Positions 40,848 to 49,363 of a stretch of 64,000 nt of DNA are shown one piece after another. The stretch covers positions 62,001-126,000 of the forward strand of contig DAOTXW010000062.1 of the NCBI GenBank assembly GCA_034435035.1, read 5' to 3'. A program made the translations under genes and the position numbers. Each line of letters begins with the position of its first letter. The stretch's first letter is position 1. This stretch comes from JAHEME01 sp034435035. GTDB taxonomy: Bacteria > Chloroflexota > Anaerolineae > Aggregatilineales > UBA3940. The notes under the pieces were generated by a model. It had not been told where the DNA came from, did no database searches, and saw nothing but the letters and a program-made list of their open reading frames with translations.

Positions 40848-41924
40848 ATGGCGTCACCGCGAATCATCTGGGACATCGGCACAGCCTACGATCTGTTCGT
40901 CAGCCTGTACGTTCTCCATAATCCTTCCAATTTCGGGCTGCGGGCTGCCTGGGCAGCTGGGATGCGTTCCCGGCTGCCAGCAGCTGACCGCGAGTTCCTT
41001 GAGGACATTGCCGCCTCCGATCTCAACGCACCCCCACTGGCCTGGATCTATGCGCTGCCCGGCACCAAAGACAGCCTGACCGCATTGGAAACTCTGGATG
41101 CTATCCCTGCGCCCGATCGGCTGGCTGCCCTTATGCCCATCGATAAGTGGCAGCCAGCCACCATACAAATGCTGCATGATGTCAGCCGCCGCAGAGCATG
41201 GGGCGAGGACGAGCACGCCATGCTCCGGGCCGAATTTGTTGAGCGCTTTGGCATGACGAATGTGACTGATCGCAAGATCGCTGGCATGCTCGGGTGGTGG
41301 GCGCGCTCTGAGGATTACGGCACCAGGCTGCTCAATGCACTGCATGCCTACTATGAAGTCTTCTTTGCCGAAGAGGAGCGCCGCATCCGCCCGGTGCTGG
41401 AGGCTGAGCTGTCTCGTGCGCGTGAACTGGCCAGCCGGCTCGACTATCCGGCGCTGATTGAAGCGTTATCACAGGGTGTACGCGTTCATGGCAGTGAACT
41501 GCCGGCGGTCGTGCTGGCGCCCACCTACTGGGGAGCGCCCTACCTGTTCCTGGGTCAGGCCTCGCCGGAGATGGAGATCATGCTGTTCGGGGCGCGTCCG
41601 CAGGATTCCTCGCTGGTGCCTGGCGAAACCGTACCCGATGCGCTGATCAATGCGCTGAAGGCGTTGTCCGATCCCACCCGTCTACGGATTCTGCGCTACC
41701 TGACTGCCGAAGCGCTCACCCCCACCCAACTCGCCCGCCGCCTGCGTCTGCGCGCTCCCACCGTGATCCATCATTTACAGGCCCTGCGCACAGCCGGGTT
41801 GGTCTATGTGCTGATCAGCGAAAGTAAGGAGAAAGCATACCAGTCTCGCGTAGAGGGTGTCATGAGCGTCTGCGACATGCTCAACGAGTTCCTGCGCAGC
41901 CCTGATGGCACTCACAGAGCCTGA
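40848..41924 (+). CDS. ArsR-family transcription regulator with a long N-terminal domain
   Basis: A 358-residue regulator. The C-terminal winged helix (about 265-350) is clear: 'ALKALSDPTRLRILRYLTAE', 'LTPTQLARRLRLRAPTVIHH' and 'LQALRTAGLVYVLISESKEK'. The N-terminal 250 residues are helical with no enzyme motif I can name; similar long ArsR proteins (DUF5937-like) occur in Actinobacteria and Chloroflexota. The metal-binding Cys of classical ArsR is not visible, so the signal is likely not arsenite. CAGGAGATCC before ATG 40848 is a good ribosome-binding site. No obvious target gene is next to it. Confidence 0.8.
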   Translation: MASPRIIWDIGTAYDLFVSLYVLHNPSNFGLRAAWAAGMRSRLPAADREFLEDIAASDLNAPPLAWIYALPGTKDSLTALETLDAIPAPDRLAALMPIDKWQPATIQMLHDVSRRRAWGEDEHAMLRAEFVERFGMTNVTDRKIAGMLGWWARSEDYGTRLLNALHAYYEVFFAEEERRIRPVLEAELSRARELASRLDYPALIEALSQGVRVHGSELPAVVLAPTYWGAPYLFLGQASPEMEIMLFGARPQDSSLVPGETVPDALINALKALSDPTRLRILRYLTAEALTPTQLARRLRLRAPTVIHHLQALRTAGLVYVLISESKEKAYQSRVEGVMSVCDMLNEFLRSPDGTHRA

Positions 41925-41950
41925 GCTGCCAGCAGGTAGCGCCCCTCCAG

Positions 41951-43084
41951 TCAGGGCCGATTCACATTGGCCCGGACACTGGCCTCAAACAGCTCCAGGC
42001 TGCGCGTCATAAGGGCCTCGAATTCCCGGCTTTCAAGAGTATGCCCACTGCCCGGATACGACCAGAACGTCACGTTGATGCCAGCAGCCTGCATCTGCTG
42101 CCACAATTCCTCTGACCACCGGTAAGGCACCGTCTCATCATGAGTGCCGTGGTGGATCATCACCGGCATGCGCACCTGATCGAGGTAGCTCACGGGAGAT
42201 AGCGCTGCGTAATCCGCCGGACGATCCTCTGGCGCCCCGTAGATCAGCAGCAGGGCCTCCATCGCCGGGCGTTGCGCCGGCCAGTAGCGGCGTGCGTATG
42301 TCAGATTGCGGGCCACGTCGCCGCTCATCGAGGCGTATAGAACGACGGCGTCCACCTCGTGGCTGATGACCATCGGCCACATGCTGATCTCACCGCCCAT
42401 ACTGTGGCCGATCAATCCGATCTGGCCGGGCGCTGCCTGCGGCAGGCTGTCTACCTGAGCGATCAGATTCATCACGTCAACAGCATAACCGATATGAAAT
42501 GGGTTAGGCCCTCGGTCGGAGTCCGCGTAGTTGCGGTAATCCGGCATCAGCGTGATGTAGCCGCGCTCGGCCAGCCAGCCCGCTATGCGCCAGCTGTCAG
42601 CGCCAGAACGGTACTCTGCCGCGCGGAGGTAGCCGTGGTTGACAATGATAACGGGAAAAGGGCCCTGCCCATCCGGGACATCTGCCAGCCCGCTGATGGC
42701 CAGCCCATCGCTCTGGTAAGCCATCCGGTACTGAGTGAAGCCGCGGCCGGTCCGGGTGACTGCACCGATTGTGATGCCCGGGCCGCCATAGCTGCGAGCC
42801 GCCAGATCATCGATCCGCAGACCGGCCAGCAGATCATCTGGATCGGGGGTAGAGGCCGGGGCAGGCAAACCGGATGGGCCCCCTGGGGGGGCGGCCCGTG
42901 GAACCGACTCGCTGGCGGCATCCGGCAACGGTGTCGGCGAGGCAGCTTCCGGCACAGGCGGCCCGGCGGTGACCATCCCGGCAGCATGGGCAGGCGGGCG
43001 AGCCCCGCAGCCAGCCAGCGCAGCCAGCAGCGCCAGGGCCGGAAGCGTCAGCCCGGCGCTGCTAAGGCCAGTCATCCTTTTCAT
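41951..43084 (-). CDS. alpha/beta-hydrolase lipoprotein (dienelactone hydrolase/peptidase-like)
   Basis: A secreted, lipid-anchored serine hydrolase of 377 residues. The signal peptide starts MKRMTG and ends in the lipobox LAGC; a Pro/Ala/Ser-rich linker runs to about residue 85. The hydrolase domain has the nucleophile elbow GHSMGGE, the acid in 'HGTHDETVPY' and the His in 'YPGSGHTLES'. 'IIVNHGYLRAAEYRSGADSW' and 'GYITLMPDYRNYADSDRG' match secreted esterase/peptidase families. The first bases overlap the upstream gene by 23, suggesting coupling; ATG 43075 is the alternative start. Substrate unknown. Confidence 0.82.
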   Translation of the reverse strand: MKRMTGLSSAGLTLPALALLAALAGCGARPPAHAAGMVTAGPPVPEAASPTPLPDAASESVPRAAPPGGPSGLPAPASTPDPDDLLAGLRIDDLAARSYGGPGITIGAVTRTGRGFTQYRMAYQSDGLAISGLADVPDGQGPFPVIIVNHGYLRAAEYRSGADSWRIAGWLAERGYITLMPDYRNYADSDRGPNPFHIGYAVDVMNLIAQVDSLPQAAPGQIGLIGHSMGGEISMWPMVISHEVDAVVLYASMSGDVARNLTYARRYWPAQRPAMEALLLIYGAPEDRPADYAALSPVSYLDQVRMPVMIHHGTHDETVPYRWSEELWQQMQAAGINVTFWSYPGSGHTLESREFEALMTRSLELFEASVRANVNRP

Positions 43085-44789
43085 GATCCTCGAACAGGGG
43101 CAGCACTCCCATTTCGCGGAGCGCATTGAGCAGCGCGGGCATGTCTTCGCGACGAACCGCATTCGCATGCGGCCCTACCTGCTGGCGCATCCAGCGGCTG
43201 ATGCGCGGGTTGCTGCGCAGGCGTTCGTAGACCCCCAGATCGCGGGCGGTGATGATCACCGCGTCCTGTACCACTACCTCGCCGGGGCGAGCATGCCACG
43301 CTTCCAGCATCCTGGCAACATTTGCGGGCAGAGTGCGGCCCGAAAGCCGCTGGAGAAAGGGCATGATGTGCGTCGGCAGCGTGATGCCTTCAGCGGCCAC
43401 TCGTTCAAGCGCCTGCGGAGTCAGCCGGTACAGATATAGACCGCCTTCATCGGCTCTGGTGCGCCGCGAGGTATCGGGGATCGGCGGGGGCTCCATCCAG
43501 GCAGTAAAGCGGCTTATCTGAAGCCGCTCGTAGCGTCCCAGTTGGGCGGGCACACTGATCACCCCCTGCTCATCGATCGTGATCCGCGCTTCCGGGTCGG
43601 GAGCGGAGGGCCAGTCTTCCCGGCCGATCAGGGCCAGGCACAGAGGGGTCAGCAGGAAGCCGCCGGGCGCCAGGCGTACCAACCCCAGCCAGCGCATTGG
43701 CCCTTCCACAATGAATCGGATCAGCGTTCCCTCAATCAAGTCCCAGTACTGAAAGCCGTGCAGGATCTCATCAGTGTCCAGATCGCGCAGATACCAGGCC
43801 GCATAGTCGCCGCCAGGCCGCTGAAAATCCGGGTTGACCTGTTTGATGTGATCGATCAGCCCGTCCAGACTCCACCAGATTTCGGGAGGCACCTCCCGCA
43901 GCGCCTCCAGCACAGCGCGCCGGGCAAGCCGCGGGTCGTTAGGCCAGCGGTCGGCGGCCAGCCCGGGAGTCCATGCCAGTTCGTTCCACGAAGGGGATTC
44001 CAGCCACGCCTCGGCGAGCGAGCGCAGCTGATGCAGCCGGGGCGCCTCCAGCCAGGGCCGGGCTATATCCTTGTTCACGATCATGCGGACACTGGTCAGG
44101 AAGGTTTCATCCGCGATCATGCCCAGGTCGCGCAGCAGGCTGACCAGCATCACTCGATAGCCGGGAATGGGCCGCCGCAGATGGCGGTCAATGCGCGGCA
44201 CCGGCCCGGTAGCCAGCCATTCGTCAGGCGATGTCTGGCGTAGCAGCAGGTAAGCCAGCAGAGTGGCTGCATCATCGACGGCAGCGCCCTGCCCGCCCTC
44301 AACCCGGCGCGGCGGCGCGACCGGGTAGCCGGGGGGTGTCGCCAACGCGCTGGGGTCCGGTTGGGGGAGCAGTGCCAGCAGATCGGAGGGGACGACTAGA
44401 TGCTCCTGCGCGCCCGTCAGGGTTTGCTCAAAAGCCCGTACAATCAGCCCGCGATAATACAATGCCTCTGTGATGCTGGCCGGCGACAGCCAGGGCTTTT
44501 CGCGTTCACGGCGGGCCGGCCCCATCGCCCGCAGTTCGCCATAGCGACGGACAAAATGGGTCGTGGGGATACGTCCCTGACGATTGATCAGATCATACAG
44601 AGCGGCCTGCTCGTGGGTTGACAGCCGCGCCCAGGTAGTTTCAACTGCCTCGGGACGGCCCATCGCGGCGGCCAGCTCTTCGGCGGCGGCCGTACGTTCC
44701 TGTGCTACCAGATCAACGTCCCACTGGGCCGCGATGATCTGGAGCAGGTCAAGATCGTAATCGACCAGGGCGCGCGCCAGCGTTGGCAT
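43062..44789 (-). CDS. helicase-associated domain protein without a helicase motor
   Basis: This 575-residue soluble protein lacks Walker motifs. It resembles the winged-helix and helicase-C-associated parts of XPB-like proteins that occur as stand-alone proteins in Actinobacteria and Chloroflexota ('STHEQAALYDLINRQGRIPT', 'RFIVEGPMRWLGLVRLAPGG', 'ERVAAEGITLPTHIMPFLQR', 'VVQDAVIITARDLGVYERLR'). The N-terminal part (1-200) is a helical/winged-helix repeat. No function is known; a DNA-binding role is a guess. Its stop overlaps the following lipoprotein gene. Confidence 0.6.
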   Translation of the reverse strand: MPTLARALVDYDLDLLQIIAAQWDVDLVAQERTAAAEELAAAMGRPEAVETTWARLSTHEQAALYDLINRQGRIPTTHFVRRYGELRAMGPARREREKPWLSPASITEALYYRGLIVRAFEQTLTGAQEHLVVPSDLLALLPQPDPSALATPPGYPVAPPRRVEGGQGAAVDDAATLLAYLLLRQTSPDEWLATGPVPRIDRHLRRPIPGYRVMLVSLLRDLGMIADETFLTSVRMIVNKDIARPWLEAPRLHQLRSLAEAWLESPSWNELAWTPGLAADRWPNDPRLARRAVLEALREVPPEIWWSLDGLIDHIKQVNPDFQRPGGDYAAWYLRDLDTDEILHGFQYWDLIEGTLIRFIVEGPMRWLGLVRLAPGGFLLTPLCLALIGREDWPSAPDPEARITIDEQGVISVPAQLGRYERLQISRFTAWMEPPPIPDTSRRTRADEGGLYLYRLTPQALERVAAEGITLPTHIMPFLQRLSGRTLPANVARMLEAWHARPGEVVVQDAVIITARDLGVYERLRSNPRISRWMRQQVGPHANAVRREDMPALLNALREMGVLPLFEDHEKDDWP

Positions 44790-44826
44790 GCCCCGATTAT
44801 ACCCCGCCCCACCCGATGCGCTGGCT

Positions 44827-45795
44827 TCATTGGCTCAGGCCAATACCCCCACAGGTCAGCACCCGCAGGGCGCCCGGGATCATGGTAACTTCCAGCCGGT
44901 GGATATTGGCCTCCCACGGGCCGAACGTCTCTCCATCTACATGCACAGCCATGACCTGATCGGTCTGGATCGCAAAACGCGAAGCCGTCCCCGCCTCAAA
45001 GACCCTGCTGTAGCTGAGGTGCTTGGCGCCCATGACAATGGGCAGGAAATACAACATACCAAGTCGATCCTGCTGCCGCATCAGCACATAGGTGATCAAC
45101 CCGTCGTCCATCAGGGCGCCGGGGGCTACGGGAAACCCTCCTCCTTCGCGCGGGCCGTTGCACAGGCTGACCATGCTCAACTGACGAACCTCTTCATCGC
45201 CATCTCCCCGGCGGAAGCGGGCCGTCAGCGCAGGCGGCTTGAACAGAATCGTTTCCAGCACCGCCAGCAGATACAGCAGAAACCCTCGCACCCAGGTGAT
45301 ACGTTTGGCTGCAATGTTGACCGCACCGCTGAAGCCGATGCCGATCGTATTGTCCCAGTAACGCATACGGCCCTGATCATCAGCCACGGTTCCAATATCG
45401 AGCGACCGCACATCGCTGCCGAAGAGGCAGTCCAGCGCCTCATCCAGCTTGGGAGGGATGCCGATATTGTAGGCAAAGTCGTTTCCCGACCCCAGCGGCA
45501 GGATCCCGAGCACCGGCCGATGCTCGCTCTCGATATTCATCAGGCCGTTGATGACCTCATGGGCGGTGCCGTCGCCGCCGATGGCAACCACAACGTCATA
45601 TCCCTGTCCCGCTATCTCGCGGACCAGAACGGTCGCGTGCCCGGGATACTCTGTCTGCACCCAATCCAGGTATATCGGCTGATCGCTTGAGGATGACCGC
45701 GCAAATGACTCGACCTGAGTCTTGAGCGTTTCGGCGATACGGCCGGTGTGGCCATGATCGGACTGCGGGTTCAGGATGAGCTTGAAACGGGGCAT
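44827..45795 (-). CDS. diacylglycerol/lipid kinase family protein (YegS/DgkB-like)
   Basis: It probably phosphorylates a lipid hydroxyl with ATP. The 322-residue product starts 'FKLILNPQSDHGHTGRIAET' and has the catalytic signature 'GYDVVVAIGGDGTAHEVING' and 'LGILPLGSGNDFAYNIGIP'. The C-terminal beta domain contains 'TYVLMRQQDRLGMLYFLPIV' and 'VDGETFGPWEANIHRLEV'. Size and motifs fit the soluble YegS/DgkB group and not DgkA. The substrate, diacylglycerol or another lipid, is not known. It diverges from upp. Confidence 0.87.
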   Translation of the reverse strand: MPRFKLILNPQSDHGHTGRIAETLKTQVESFARSSSSDQPIYLDWVQTEYPGHATVLVREIAGQGYDVVVAIGGDGTAHEVINGLMNIESEHRPVLGILPLGSGNDFAYNIGIPPKLDEALDCLFGSDVRSLDIGTVADDQGRMRYWDNTIGIGFSGAVNIAAKRITWVRGFLLYLLAVLETILFKPPALTARFRRGDGDEEVRQLSMVSLCNGPREGGGFPVAPGALMDDGLITYVLMRQQDRLGMLYFLPIVMGAKHLSYSRVFEAGTASRFAIQTDQVMAVHVDGETFGPWEANIHRLEVTMIPGALRVLTCGGIGLSQ

Positions 45796-45909
45796 CAGAT
45801 GGTGTTCTCCGTTGTGAATGGTCGGCCCGCCAGGGGCGTGCAGGCAATCCGCCCGCTACGTGCTAAAACCGCAACCCTGCGTGCAAGGTGCGCATCACTT
45901 TGCCGCAGG

Positions 45910-45938
45910 TTGCGGGTGCGACCTCCGCGCCGTACAAT
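45910..45938 (+). promoter_or_regulatory. promoter of upp
   Basis: TTGCGG (45910-45915) and TACAAT (45933-45938) are 17 bases apart; transcription would start near 45945, about 31 bases before the ATG at 45976. Confidence 0.55.
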
Positions 45939-45975
45939 CGCCGTGGCCGACACGTCGCCTCGAAAGGAGCGCCCC

Positions 45976-46602
45976 ATGGAGGGTGTTCATGTCTCCGATC
46001 ATCCGCTTGTTAAGCATAAGCTGACCAGGCTTCGCGACACTGTCACGGATTCGACGCTCTTCCGTCAGCTGGTGCGCGAGCTGGCGATCCTGCTGGCCTA
46101 CGAAGCCACAGCCGACCTGGCGCTGCGCCCCGTCACGGTCCGCACTCCCCTGGCCGAGTCTCCTGGCGCGGAGCTCGATGAGCGCATCGGCCTGGTGCCG
46201 ATCTTGAGGGCCGGGCTGGGCATGGTGGACGGTGTATGGGAGATGATGCCCGGCGCTGAGGTGTGGCATATCGGCCTGTATCGTGACGAGCGCACCCTGC
46301 ACCCCGTCGAGTACTACAACAAGCTGCCGGTGGATCCGCGGGTGCAGGTATGCCTGATCCTCGATCCCATGCTGGCAACCGGCGGTTCCGCTGCGGCGGC
46401 AACCGGCCTGCTCAAGGGGTGGGGAGCCCGCCGGATCAAGTTCGTGGGCCTGATCGCCGCGCCCGAAGGGATCGCGCTGATGCGCCGCGAGCATCCCGAT
46501 GTGCCGCTGCACCTGGCTGCCATCGACGAGCGGCTGAATGAGCGCGGCTTCATCGTGCCCGGCCTGGGCGATGCGGGCGACCGCCAGTTCGGCACAGGAT
46601 AG
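45976..46602 (+). CDS. upp: uracil phosphoribosyltransferase
   Basis: It salvages uracil to UMP with PRPP. The 208-residue product has the normal length and motifs: 'VHVSDHPLVKHKLTRLRDT', 'LVPILRAGLGMVDGVWEMMP', 'YYNKLPVDPRVQVCLILDPM', the PRPP loop 'LDPMLATGGSA' and the C-terminal 'GFIVPGLGDAGDRQFGT'. AAAGGAG is 6 bases before ATG 45976, which rejects the longer frame upstream. The TagO/WecA-like gene begins 4 bases after the stop; in Chloroflexota this pairing with a sugar-phosphate transferase is plausible but functionally unexplained. Confidence 0.96.
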   Translation: MEGVHVSDHPLVKHKLTRLRDTVTDSTLFRQLVRELAILLAYEATADLALRPVTVRTPLAESPGAELDERIGLVPILRAGLGMVDGVWEMMPGAEVWHIGLYRDERTLHPVEYYNKLPVDPRVQVCLILDPMLATGGSAAAATGLLKGWGARRIKFVGLIAAPEGIALMRREHPDVPLHLAAIDERLNERGFIVPGLGDAGDRQFGTG

Positions 46603-46606
46603 CTCC

Positions 46607-47704
46607 GTGCGCCCCCCTTATGCCGCCTTTGCGGTGACCTTTAGCACGGCGCTGGGGCTTTCCCTGCTGCTCACCCCGCTGGCCCGCTGGCTGGGAGAGC
46701 GCTGGGGGATCGTCGCGGTGCCGGGCGGGCGCCGGCAGCACAGTCGGGTGGTCTCGCGGCTGGGGGGGATCCCGGTATACCTCTCGTTTGTGATCGCCGT
46801 CCTGGGGTCCCAGCTGCTCATCGCCGATGGCCTGAACCCTTCGCCGCCGGTCGCACCATCTCTGTGGGTGCTGCGCTTTGACAACAAAGAGGTGATCCGC
46901 CTGATCGGGCTGCTGGGAGGCGGGACGCTGATCTTCCTGGTCGGGTTGATCGACGACTGGAAGGATCTGCCGCCGCTGCCGCAGTATCTTTCCCAGATCG
47001 CCGCCGCTGGCGTTGCCATCCTGTTCCTGATCCTGATTGAGTACGTCAACAATCCCCTCAGCGGCAGACAGACGCCTGATTTTCCCTATGTGCTGACGGT
47101 GACGCTGACGCTGTTCTGGCTGGGCCTGATGATGAACACGGTTAACTGGCTGGATGGGGTCGATGGCCTGGCAGCAGGTGTCACGGCGATCGCGTGCATC
47201 GTGCTGTTCATCAATGCCGTCTTCCGCCTCGATCCGCCGCAGCACAGCGTCGCCCTGCTGCCGCTGGCGCTGCTGGGAGCCACGCTGGGCTTCCTGCCCT
47301 ACAATTTCGCCCCGGCCCGCATCTTTCTCGGCTCCGGGGCGTATTTTCTGGGCTTCACGCTGGGTGTGCTGAGCATCATCGGCGGGGCCAAAATGGCCGC
47401 CATCCTGCTGGTGATGGGCCTGCCGCTGCTGGATGTCGTCTGGCAGATCGTCAACCGGCTGGCACGGGGCCAGAATCCGGTGCGCGGAGATCGCGGGCAC
47501 CTGCACTTTCGGCTGGCCGACCGGGGGTTTTCCCAGCAGCAGATCGCCTTGAGCTACTACCTGTTCTGCGCCGTGTTCGGCGGGCTGGCGCTGGCGATCC
47601 CTTCACAGCTGTACAAGCTGGTTGCGCTGTTGGTCATGGGCATGCTCAGCGTGGTTGGCTTCATCTGGCTTTCACGGCATCCGGGCCGTGGCGACGACGC
47701 CTAG
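46607..47704 (+). CDS. undecaprenyl-phosphate sugar-1-phosphate transferase (TagO/WecA/MraY family)
   Basis: It starts lipid-linked glycan synthesis by moving a sugar-1-phosphate (often GlcNAc-1-P) from UDP-sugar to undecaprenyl phosphate. The 365-residue product has many membrane helices and the catalytic motifs 'LVGLIDDWKDLPPLPQ', 'NTVNWLDGVDGLAAGVT' and 'RGDRGHLHFRLADRG' with its His pair. These fit TagO/WecA better than MraY. The start is GTG at 46607, with CAGGA 8 bases before it, 4 bases after upp. It could prime the glycan whose flippase lies at 32.6 kb, though the two are not in one operon. Confidence 0.88.
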   Translation: MRPPYAAFAVTFSTALGLSLLLTPLARWLGERWGIVAVPGGRRQHSRVVSRLGGIPVYLSFVIAVLGSQLLIADGLNPSPPVAPSLWVLRFDNKEVIRLIGLLGGGTLIFLVGLIDDWKDLPPLPQYLSQIAAAGVAILFLILIEYVNNPLSGRQTPDFPYVLTVTLTLFWLGLMMNTVNWLDGVDGLAAGVTAIACIVLFINAVFRLDPPQHSVALLPLALLGATLGFLPYNFAPARIFLGSGAYFLGFTLGVLSIIGGAKMAAILLVMGLPLLDVVWQIVNRLARGQNPVRGDRGHLHFRLADRGFSQQQIALSYYLFCAVFGGLALAIPSQLYKLVALLVMGMLSVVGFIWLSRHPGRGDDA

Positions 47705-47714
47705 CATTTCCCAC

Positions 47715-48482
47715 CTATCCGTATTCCAGGTCGCGCCCCAGCACACGGCTGAAGATCAGCTCCAGGGTGGCGACCAGAGCCATCACCAGCAGATCGACGC
47801 CGATCGCGATCACCAGCGCCAGGCTCATCCAGCGGGCCATCTGCGCTAATGGGCCTTCCAGCCCCGCCTGGATCAGGATGCTCAGGTCGAGTATCCACAG
47901 GAAGGCCAGCACCCCTGCGGCGGCTCCGCCGAGCATCCACCAGTTGATCCGATCATGCTCCTCCGGCAGCATGGCATTGGCGATGGCGAAGACCAGATAG
48001 ACCCACAGCCAGAAGTCCGGCGTGCTGGTGAAGGCTCCGATCCCCTGAAGAATCGTGGGCAGATCGCCGCTGGACAGCGAGTCGAGGAGCAGATCAGTCC
48101 GGAAATGGGTGGTGCCGATCAGGGCGATAACTGCCACCCCGGCAACAACCGGGATCATGCCGACCAGGGTGGCCCGTACCGGATCGATGTCTTTCTCGAT
48201 CTCCACCAGGCCCAGCCGTATCACCCCTCCCCGCTGCTTCTCCGGCCACAGGCTGAAACGCTTGACCTTCACCCGCAGCGCCTTGGCCAGCAGCCACTGG
48301 CTGATCTCGTGCAGGGCCACACCGGGCAGCAGCAGCAGGTAGTAGACCAGCACCGCCGCCTGCGCGTCATTCGTTAGCAGCAGGCCCAGCCCCTGGATAT
48401 GGCGGTGCATCCAGCGTTCCAGCAGCACCAGGGGCCAGATCGCAGCAGCGGCAATCATCCACGGCACAATCCAGTCAGGCAT
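47715..48482 (-). CDS. membrane protein with an HEXXQ motif (M50-like)
   Basis: This is a 255-residue polytopic protein with about six hydrophobic segments. In the third, 'LLPGVALHEISQWLLAKALR' carries HEISQ at the position where site-2 proteases have HEXXH in a membrane helix, with 'ERWMHRH' earlier. A second conserved stretch is 'LVYLVFAIANAMLPEEHDRI', with His and Asp. The second zinc His is Gln here, so protease activity is uncertain. It is the last gene of the glycolytic operon, 25 bases after tpiA. ATG 48482. I cannot name a characterised family with confidence. Confidence 0.6.
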   Translation of the reverse strand: MPDWIVPWMIAAAAIWPLVLLERWMHRHIQGLGLLLTNDAQAAVLVYYLLLLPGVALHEISQWLLAKALRVKVKRFSLWPEKQRGGVIRLGLVEIEKDIDPVRATLVGMIPVVAGVAVIALIGTTHFRTDLLLDSLSSGDLPTILQGIGAFTSTPDFWLWVYLVFAIANAMLPEEHDRINWWMLGGAAAGVLAFLWILDLSILIQAGLEGPLAQMARWMSLALVIAIGVDLLVMALVATLELIFSRVLGRDLEYG

Positions 48483-48507
48483 GGCTCCCCCTTCGCTGCC
48501 CGGGAGT

Positions 48508-49281
48508 CTAGCGCAATCCCCTGGCTTCCGCCGCCGCCCGCACCAGCGTGATGAAATCTGCCGGCTTGAGCGAGGCCCCACCCACCAGCCCGCCGTCGAT
48601 CTCGGGCTGACGCATCAGATCGTCTACATTGTCGGGCTTCAGACTGCCGCCGTATTGGATTCGCATCTGCTGTGCGACTGCCTCACCATAGAGCGAGGCC
48701 AGCGAGGCGCGCACCACCTGCCCGATGATCCGGTTGGCATCCTCCGGCGGGCAGACCACACCCGTGCCGATCGCCCAGATCGGCTCGTAGGCGATCACGA
48801 TGCCTGCTGCCTGCGCCGGGCTGATGCCTGCAAAGGCCGCCCGCACCTGCGTGCCCACGAAGGTCTCAGTCTCGCCGGCGCGATTTTGTTCGAGACTCTC
48901 GCCCACACAGACGATCGGCGTCAGGCCATGCACCAGCGCCGCCTTGATCTTGCGGTTGACCGTCTCGTCAGTTTCGCCGAAGTACTGGCGGCGCTCGGAG
49001 TGGCCGATGATGACCAGATCGCACACTTCCCTGAGCATGACCGGGGACACTTCCCCGGTGAATGCGCCCTGGGCTTCCCAGTGCATATCCTGCGCACCGG
49101 GCCGGATGCCTGTGCCTGCCAGCGCCTGAGCCAGTGGAGCCAGCGCCACGAAGGAGGCGCAGATCGCCTTCTCGACGCGGGGGTATTCAGCCAGCGGCTC
49201 CCTGACCGCTTCCACAAACTCCCGCGCTTCCGCGATCGTCTTGTACATCTTCCAGTTGCCGGCGATGAAAGGGGTACGCAT
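48508..49281 (-). CDS. tpiA: triosephosphate isomerase
   Basis: It interconverts dihydroxyacetone phosphate and glyceraldehyde-3-phosphate. The 257-residue product is of standard length: 'FIAGNWKMYKT' (catalytic Asn and Lys), 'VIIGHSERRQYFGETDE' (catalytic His), 'VIAYEPIWAIGTG' (catalytic Glu) and 'IQYGGSLKPDN'. GGAGGA lies 5 bases before ATG 49281. It follows pgk by 82 bases on the same strand, with a hairpin between them. Confidence 0.97.
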   Translation of the reverse strand: MRTPFIAGNWKMYKTIAEAREFVEAVREPLAEYPRVEKAICASFVALAPLAQALAGTGIRPGAQDMHWEAQGAFTGEVSPVMLREVCDLVIIGHSERRQYFGETDETVNRKIKAALVHGLTPIVCVGESLEQNRAGETETFVGTQVRAAFAGISPAQAAGIVIAYEPIWAIGTGVVCPPEDANRIIGQVVRASLASLYGEAVAQQMRIQYGGSLKPDNVDDLMRQPEIDGGLVGGASLKPADFITLVRAAAEARGLR

Positions 49282-49303
49282 CAGGCTCCTCCGGTGTGAG
49301 AAA

Positions 49304-49328
49304 GGGGCGCAGCCGCCGGCCGCGCCCC
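49304..49328 (-). terminator. attenuator-like hairpin between pgk and tpiA
   Basis: On the minus strand a GGGGCGC/GCGCCCC stem of 7 bp around an 11-base loop is followed by TTTCTC. It could end part of the transcripts after pgk and lower tpiA and downstream expression. Confidence 0.45.
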
Positions 49329-49363
49329 CGGGTGAGCTAAAAATCCGCCTGCTGCGGCCTGCG

